A stretch of 32,164 nucleotides of DNA from Priapulus caudatus (Eukaryota > Priapulida > Priapulimorpha > Priapulimorphida > Priapulidae), in the NCBI RefSeq assembly GCF_000485595.1, contig NW_014577078.1:1561721-1593884 (forward strand), in the 5' to 3' direction. Made by a program: the position numbers and the translations under genes. Shown here piece by piece: positions 29,001-32,164 of this stretch. Within the stretch, counting starts at the first letter, position 1. Each line of letters starts with the position of its first letter. The notes below the pieces were generated by a model, which ran no database searches, had not been told where the DNA came from, and saw only the letters and a list, made by a program, of their open reading frames with translations.

Positions 29001-30985
29001 CTCACTAGATAGAATTCTAATAGCTGAAATATACCTACGCATTTATAAGTAAAGGATATTTCACATTTTCTGCCTCCCTGTAATCAACTGGTAAAATCAT
29101 TTCGACATTCACTCCTGAAAGGTTGAAAATAACCTTATATAAAACATCACCTTACGGATAACTGCCTGGCATGACATACACAGTAGAACGCGGGGGCGGT
29201 GTATTTTGCGTGCTACATTTCATCGCTTGAAAAGGAACAGCCGTAATCGCGTGCCTGATTTCGTCTTACGATACAATTGCCTTTATGACTTGCAGAAATA
29301 TGCCCACAATTTTCCTCACAATGTCTATATCCCTGATAATTATACCTATCTATAATATTATACTACTCTATACTACTATTATTCATTGTATTATTTACTA
29401 CTATTATATATTATGTATTGTACTACTATACCAATATCTACCCGATTATTAGAAAACTCGTCGTTTTTTACGGAGATAAAAATGGATAGAAACCAACTCA
29501 CTGTAATGATGACTGACAGAAACTTGAAAATACATCTTCTTTGGAAGAGCCGTGCGTTCTACAGAGCGTCGTAGATCTGTATATCCACATAATTCAGCCA
29601 CTAAAACAAACAACAAAACCAATCGTCTATAGCAGTACTTATATTTACACCGAAAGCGATGGCAAGCTCTCTATTTTGTAGGTAACTTTAAAAGTATTTT
29701 CAAGTAACGAAGTTATTTAGTAATGCAATGAATCTAGTGGCGGTATATAAGGGGAGAGTGTTTCGGGCGCTGACGCACGTTCGTTTTTATCAATCAATCA
29801 AGAGGAAGTGAGAGTCTTGTGCTCCAAATCAATATACAACATTATTAATTTGCGACCTTTAATAAACGCTACAAATGGTAATTTTGGCCTCTTGATTAAT
29901 CGTTATTTTTACAGACCGCCTTAGCACAGCACCGACGGCATGAGCACAAACGCATTCCTTGCGCCTCGCATTTATATTATTAGATCCACTGCTCGCTACA
30001 CACAACAGGATGAGGCTATTGTCTAAACTCTAAAGGAATAAAGCGATGTTTACAACATTCGCGGATTGCATCTAATAATCGACCGTTCACTCGTGAAGAA
30101 AACTGTCAAACCGCGACGAATGAGCTGACCGACTATATACCGAGACTGAGAATACTAGAGTAGAACCTATTACGTCCAATATAACGGGCAGGATTGAGAC
30201 TCACGTGAATAGTAAAATCACCAGGCAAGATAATCAGCTATGATTCGGTAATCTCGCTCATAGGAATAGTAGCTTACCTTCCATGTCTATGCGCAACCGA
30301 TTTATGTCAATTGATTTCCGATCACTTAATGATACTTTATTGCTACTATTTTTTACTATATTTACTCACTACTATATTTTAATAGTCGGCTTTTGACGGC
30401 TCTTTACATAACCAAAACGGCAACGATTTTATTATTCGCTGTGTAGACGTACAGGGGTTTGTGCAAACATAAATAAATAAATATATATCAGAAGTAGATA
30501 ATAGGGCACCCCTATTATCTACTTCTGATATATATGTATATTATATATACAAAAAAATAATTACGAAAACATAATTAAATGTAAAAAAATACAAACAAAT
30601 AATTAAAGAATAAAATAGTTTTTAATTATCTTATCATTGAAATCGAAATCTTTATACCTGGTTCAACCTGGTCTACACTGTGTAAGGTCCATCGAGGAAT
30701 CCCAGGCCCTCTACAGTGTAACGTGTAATACTGCGCTCGCTTGCTGAAATATGCACTGTAGTATTGGCATTCCCTTTTCAGGTGGCAGGTGAGACACTCG
30801 CGCATGTACGGTCTGTTAGATTGCGGCGTCCCGACGCTCCACAGGTGGCGTCTCCTGGCGTCCTCCTGGTGGCCACCGGTTGCGACGTAGTAGACGAGGC
30901 GCGTTTTCTCGTTGTAGCCGACAATATCTGTCACGTCAAACGTACCGTGCGTGATCGGGACTTCGCGAGCCTCGCGCCTGCCGCC
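23485..30985 (-). CDS. Dipeptidyl peptidase (S9B, DPP4/6/10-like), C-terminal half
   Basis: Peptidase family S9B members are type II membrane or soluble proteins with an eight-bladed propeller and an alpha/beta hydrolase domain; active members remove N-terminal dipeptides after Pro or Ala. Reading right to left, the exons give the end of the propeller (CQYYSAYFSKRAQYYTLHCR then GPGIPRWTLHS), the hydrolase core (FEVDWSTYLAS, IDGRGS), the nucleophile motif GWSYGG split between two exons, TERYMGLP, the ADDNVH block with catalytic Asp, and YPDQNHD with catalytic His. All three triad residues are present, so unlike DPP6/DPP10 it should be catalytic. TERYMGLP and the propeller sequence favour DPP4/6/10 over DPP8/9. 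The propeller N-terminus and membrane anchor are not seen. The in-place Asp exon is broken (see 25379-25537). The span includes introns. Confidence 0.93.
23638..25378 (-). other. DPP intron before the last exon
   Basis: Contains a (TA)n run at about 24050-24074, a long (TATATACAT)n-type low-complexity stretch from 24915 to 25123 and otherwise unremarkable DNA. Open frames across 24253-24840 have no recognised motif. Part of this intron (from about 25124) is duplicated at 31503-31744. Confidence 0.7.
24915..25123. repeat. (TATATACAT)n / (TA)n low-complexity tract
   Basis: Two hundred bases of alternating purine-pyrimidine TA/CA repeats, ending in a pure (TA)n. Its right edge is exactly where similarity to the second copy of the DPP region (31503 onward, also preceded by (TA)n) begins. 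Open frames rich in Tyr and Ile here are artefacts. Confidence 0.95.
25379..25537 (-). pseudogene. DPP catalytic-Asp exon, in the right place but frame-broken
   Basis: It lies between the TERYMGLP exon and the catalytic-His exon, where the family requires the ADDNVH exon. Against the intact copy at 31745-31891 it is 12 bases longer and carries many single-base indels: the acceptor reads CTAAG instead of CTACAG, and extra bases fall before GTGCACTACCAGAA and in CAAGG(AC)GAATGG. The flanking intron has the same indel-heavy divergence. As written it cannot be translated across. This is either a decayed copy or uncorrected sequence; I lean to sequence error because the rest of the gene is intact. 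Confidence 0.8.
25682..26113. repeat. (CA)n / (GCAC)n microsatellite abutting a splice donor
   Basis: Over 400 bases of GCAC and CA repeats, ending in pure (CA)n and a short (TA)n. On the - strand it starts directly at the donor of the TERYMGLP exon, so the intron begins GTGTGTGTATGTATGTG. The Cys/Val-rich and Thr/His-rich open frames here are artefacts. Confidence 0.95.
26114..26178 (-). CDS. DPP exon: TERYMGLP motif
   Basis: Acceptor TTTTTTCAG, donor GAG/GTGTGT. The 65-bp exon encodes (D)TAFTERYMGLPDAGNNLLEYE. The TERYMGLP motif is a hallmark of the DPP4/6/10 branch (DPP8/9 have TERYMD). The two entering bases complete Asp with the G left by the SYGG exon. Too short to see as a long ORF. 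Confidence 0.93.
26179..27176 (-). other. DPP intron
   Basis: About 1 kb. It includes GGTGGCGCCAGCTAGCGACAG near 26801, which faintly recalls the conserved block of the TTAA elements, but the rest of the element is not seen. No other feature. Confidence 0.6.
27177..27288 (-). CDS. DPP exon: nucleophile Ser (SYGG)
   Basis: Acceptor CGTTACAG, donor G/GTAAGT. It encodes SYGGYLAAKVLSHKMNSGGA then LFKCGMAIAPITNWRLY. The first codon, TCT, is the catalytic serine; with the TGG ending the previous exon it makes GWSYGG. FKCG(I/M)A(V/I)AP matches DPP4 closely. Confidence 0.95.
27457..27514 (-). CDS. DPP exon: AIWGW before the catalytic Ser
   Basis: A 58-bp exon between CTTCAG and TGG/GTGAGT. It encodes HIRDTFRFIDPKKIAIWGW and ends phase 0 exactly before the serine codon. 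The preceding bases complete Arg. It matches the VDxxRIAIWGW strand of the family. Too short to appear as an ORF. Confidence 0.94.
27823..28017 (-). CDS. DPP exon: hydrolase core, DGRGS
   Basis: Acceptor CATTTAAG/ATCC, donor CG/GTATGA. It encodes (A)SGGPDTQKVHDRFEVDWSTY, then LASRHGIAVAYIDGRGSSCR, then GNALKFEIYRRFGRKEVDDQ and LAVT. DPP4 has AGPCSQK...NWATYLAS...DGRGS...EVEDQ in the same order. The 195-bp length and phases (2 in, 2 out) join it exactly to the neighbouring exons. The + strand open frame over it is a shadow. Confidence 0.95.
28018..29038 (-). other. DPP intron
   Basis: Holds a short tandem of the palindromic 9-mer CCATGGTAC (28199-28224) and a (TA)n run at about 28659-28681. 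No other exon found. Confidence 0.7.
29039..29114 (-). CDS. DPP exon: start of hydrolase domain (MILP)
   Basis: Acceptor CCTTTCAG/GAGTG, donor GC/GTAGGT. It encodes (G)VNVEMILPVDYREAENVKYP then LLINA. The family pattern here is MILPxxFDxxxKYPLL followed by x-x-x-x-GP, and the next exon supplies S-GGP. Phases (1 in, 2 out) fit both sides. Confidence 0.9.
29115..30277 (-). other. DPP intron
   Basis: AT-rich. On the + strand, GTATATAAGGGG at about 29745 resembles a TATA box, but nothing downstream supports a gene. No other exon recognised. Confidence 0.5.
30278..30335 (-). CDS. Possible DPP exon (weak), 5' end unclear
   Basis: Upstream of the donor GAAG/GTAAGC the - strand reads SDRKSIDINRLRIDMEG, and the single G left over joins perfectly to the MILP exon (MEG-VNVEMILP). 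DPP family members have a K-x-I-x-(L/I)...G-x-E segment just before MILP, so position and phase fit. No acceptor with a good pyrimidine tract and matching phase was found, and the LEDN-type segment expected before it is missing. The propeller exon could also splice directly to 29114 in phase. Confidence 0.35.
30481..30535. repeat. Perfect 26-bp inverted repeat with 3-base loop
   Basis: ATATATATCAGAAGTAGATA then ATAGGG (30481-30506) is followed by CAC and its exact reverse complement (30510-30535). There are no mismatches. It lies in a DPP intron among A-rich low-complexity sequence. It could be a recent foldback insertion, a hairpin in the pre-mRNA, or a chimeric-read artefact. Confidence 0.9.
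30658..30985 (-). CDS. DPP exon: last propeller blades
   Basis: Acceptor TCTCCATAG, donor CCAG/GTATAA. It encodes ...EVPITHGTFDVTDIVGYNEK, TRLVYYVATGGHQEDARRRH, LWSVGTPQSNRPYMRECLTC, HLKRECQYYSAYFSKRAQYY and TLHCRGPGIPRWTLHSVDQ. This matches the DPP4-type segment from T(K/S)G-x-W-(D/E)V through ECLTC-L...CQYYS...Y(Y)...C-GPG-P-(W/Y)TLHS. The paired cysteines (CLTC, CQYY, LHC) are the family's disulfide positions. An alternative donor CAG/GTTGAA lies 10 bases upstream. The + strand open frame over it is a shadow. Confidence 0.94.
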
Positions 30986-31444
30986 CTATGGAGAACAAGC
31001 ATCGAACGCCTAGTGCTATTTCCCATTCAAGCGGAGGCGTTTTAGAAATTCCCCAAGAGCCACGAACGCATTACGGGGCTCGCTATAAGCAACTGTCACT
31101 TAGCCAACTAGCCGCGTTGTCGGTTATCGAGAAATATCGGCAATAACTTTTTCCAGCTCTTTCTATCTTAAAAAATGCCCGAGAAATGGCATTCAAGTTT
31201 GTAGAGAGGCATTTTTGAGAGCATGACATTTATACGGTAAGGAGTAAATAAAAAATTGTTTGTAATTATTAATAATTATTAATAAGTTTATATAATAAGT
31301 TGTTTTTATTATCTGCTGATCCGGTAGGTAATAGCTGGAACGCAGGCGCATGGGACATAAAGGGAACGAATACGCACCTTGGGTATGATATGGCATTTTA
31401 ATTAGTTTATACATAAATAAATAAATACATAAATAAATAAATAA

Positions 31445-31502
<58 letters not shown>
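30986..31502. other. Between the DPP propeller exon and the displaced exon copy
   Basis: AT-rich, with an (AATA)n and long (TA)n tract at 31410-31502. The exon that should follow the catalytic-Asp exon (YPDQNHD) is not present here, so the copy to the right does not continue as a second gene. Confidence 0.7.
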
Positions 31503-31506
<4 letters not shown>

Positions 31507-32036
31507 TTGCCTATTCCATATAGCTGTCCCACGCCGCATAAAATGAATCGGTAGGATACGCACTGAAAGATTTTAATTTGCGCCCACTGACTATCATTGT
31601 TGACCACTGACTGACTATCTCGTTGGTGGTGCTCTTTATGTTACCTACAACTAGATCAAGTAGTCGAAGATAATAGTTAAGAATCTGGGCATAATTAGGC
31701 CTTACTGTCGAAACGGATTCTCCCTGATCAGCAGAGCAACCCACCATTGTCTTGAAGAGTATCTTTCGGCGCTGCATTGCCTTCATGAGTAGAGCAGAGT
31801 TCTGGTAGTGCACGTTGTCGTCGGCCGACGCGTGCACGAGGAGAAAATCGACGCCTTTGAAGTTATCTACGTTCGTCAACACCGACGACGTCTGTAGAAC
31901 AGAATGCGCATCCATGGTAACACGGAACGAAAGGAATGCGTTGTGAAACCAGCAAATAACGTGTATTTAAAAAATGCACAATAGTCACGCGATTGCGATA
32001 CGATTATCTACGCCAAGTACGCACGCACGCACGCAT

Positions 32037-32087
<51 letters not shown>

Positions 32088-32164
32088 AATAAACAAACAT
32101 CGCACACACGCACGCACGCACACACACACACGCACACGCGCACGCGCACGCGCACGCGCACGCG
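31503..32164. repeat. Second copy of the DPP Asp-exon region
   Basis: Colinear with about 25124-25900: the same start after (TA)n (CATTGCCT...CCATATAG), the same intron, exon F and upstream intron, and a (GCAC)n/(CA)n tract that runs to the window end. Differences are almost all short indels. This copy keeps the frame and splice sites; the left copy does not. Confidence 0.9.
31745..31891 (-). CDS. Intact copy of the DPP catalytic-Asp exon, out of order
   Basis: Acceptor TTCTACAG, donor ATG/GTGGGT, phase 0 both ends, 49 codons. It encodes TSSVLTNVDNFKGVDFLLVH, then ASADDNVHYQNSALLMKAMQ, then RRKILFKTM. ADDNVH carries the catalytic Asp. By phase it fits exactly between the TERYMGLP exon and VYPDQNHD, but it lies upstream of the propeller exon in gene orientation, so it cannot be used there as assembled. 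Its surroundings (31503-32164) duplicate 25124-25900. Either a partial duplication or a misplaced contig end. Confidence 0.88.

Noticed and set aside
29745-29830. TATA-like GTATATAAGGGG with a downstream pyrimidine-rich stretch, possible + strand promoter
   Set aside because: No gene or exon follows on the + strand and the sequence context is an intron of the - strand gene; such motifs are common in AT-rich DNA.
31193-31607. Ile/Tyr-rich open frames
   Set aside because: Produced by the (TA)n tract at 31440-31502; the flanks are intronic DPP sequence.
1-32164. tRNA, rRNA, CRISPR or autonomous transposon genes
   Set aside because: I looked for T-arm/B-box-like motifs, regularly spaced repeat-spacer structure and transposase or reverse-transcriptase motifs and found none. 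The regular repeats are tandem without spacers.

Overview
The window is animal (metazoan) nuclear DNA. Small exons with GT-AG introns in all three phases, AT-rich introns full of (TA)n, (CA)n and (GCAC)n microsatellites, several minisatellites and non-autonomous transposon-like elements all point that way. The two recognisable proteins are animal signalling or membrane proteins. I cannot name the species; an invertebrate is my inference.

Two protein-coding genes face each other tail to tail. On the + strand, about 2.99-14.28 kb, is a nearly complete MAP3K12/MAP3K13 gene (dual leucine zipper kinase DLK / LZK; the Drosophila wallenda and C. elegans dlk-1 family). I place 14 exons whose phases all agree, giving 969 codons from a plausible Met at 3014: pre-kinase motif, complete kinase domain, leucine-zipper coiled coil, and a long disordered C-terminal half with polyglycine and polyalanine tracts. 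On the - strand, from the window's right part to 23,485, is the C-terminal half of a prolyl oligopeptidase family S9B protein (dipeptidyl peptidase DPP4/DPP6/DPP10-like). Eight confident or likely exons are seen, including the full Ser-Asp-His triad; its N-terminal exons lie to the right, outside the window or displaced.

Between the two 3' ends lie about 9.2 kb with no gene I can support: minisatellites next to both stop codons, a 626-bp TTAA-bounded inverted-repeat element (a relative sits in a kinase-gene intron), two 39-bp palindromes flanked by short direct repeats, and a C-rich satellite.

Three local duplications matter for anyone using this sequence. (1) Positions 1-345 recur, full of indels, at 1976-2245. 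(2) A kinase-gene exon is partly tandem-duplicated at 7020-7329, and the first copy is dead. (3) The DPP exon carrying the catalytic Asp occurs twice: an indel-ridden copy in the correct place (25.4-25.5 kb) and an intact copy out of order (31.7-31.9 kb). The indel-dominated divergence in (1) and (3) looks like unpolished long-read gap filling or misassembly at least as much as biology.

The two genes have no known joint function; their convergence here is probably only positional. I see no CRISPR array, rRNA, tRNA or autonomous transposon protein.
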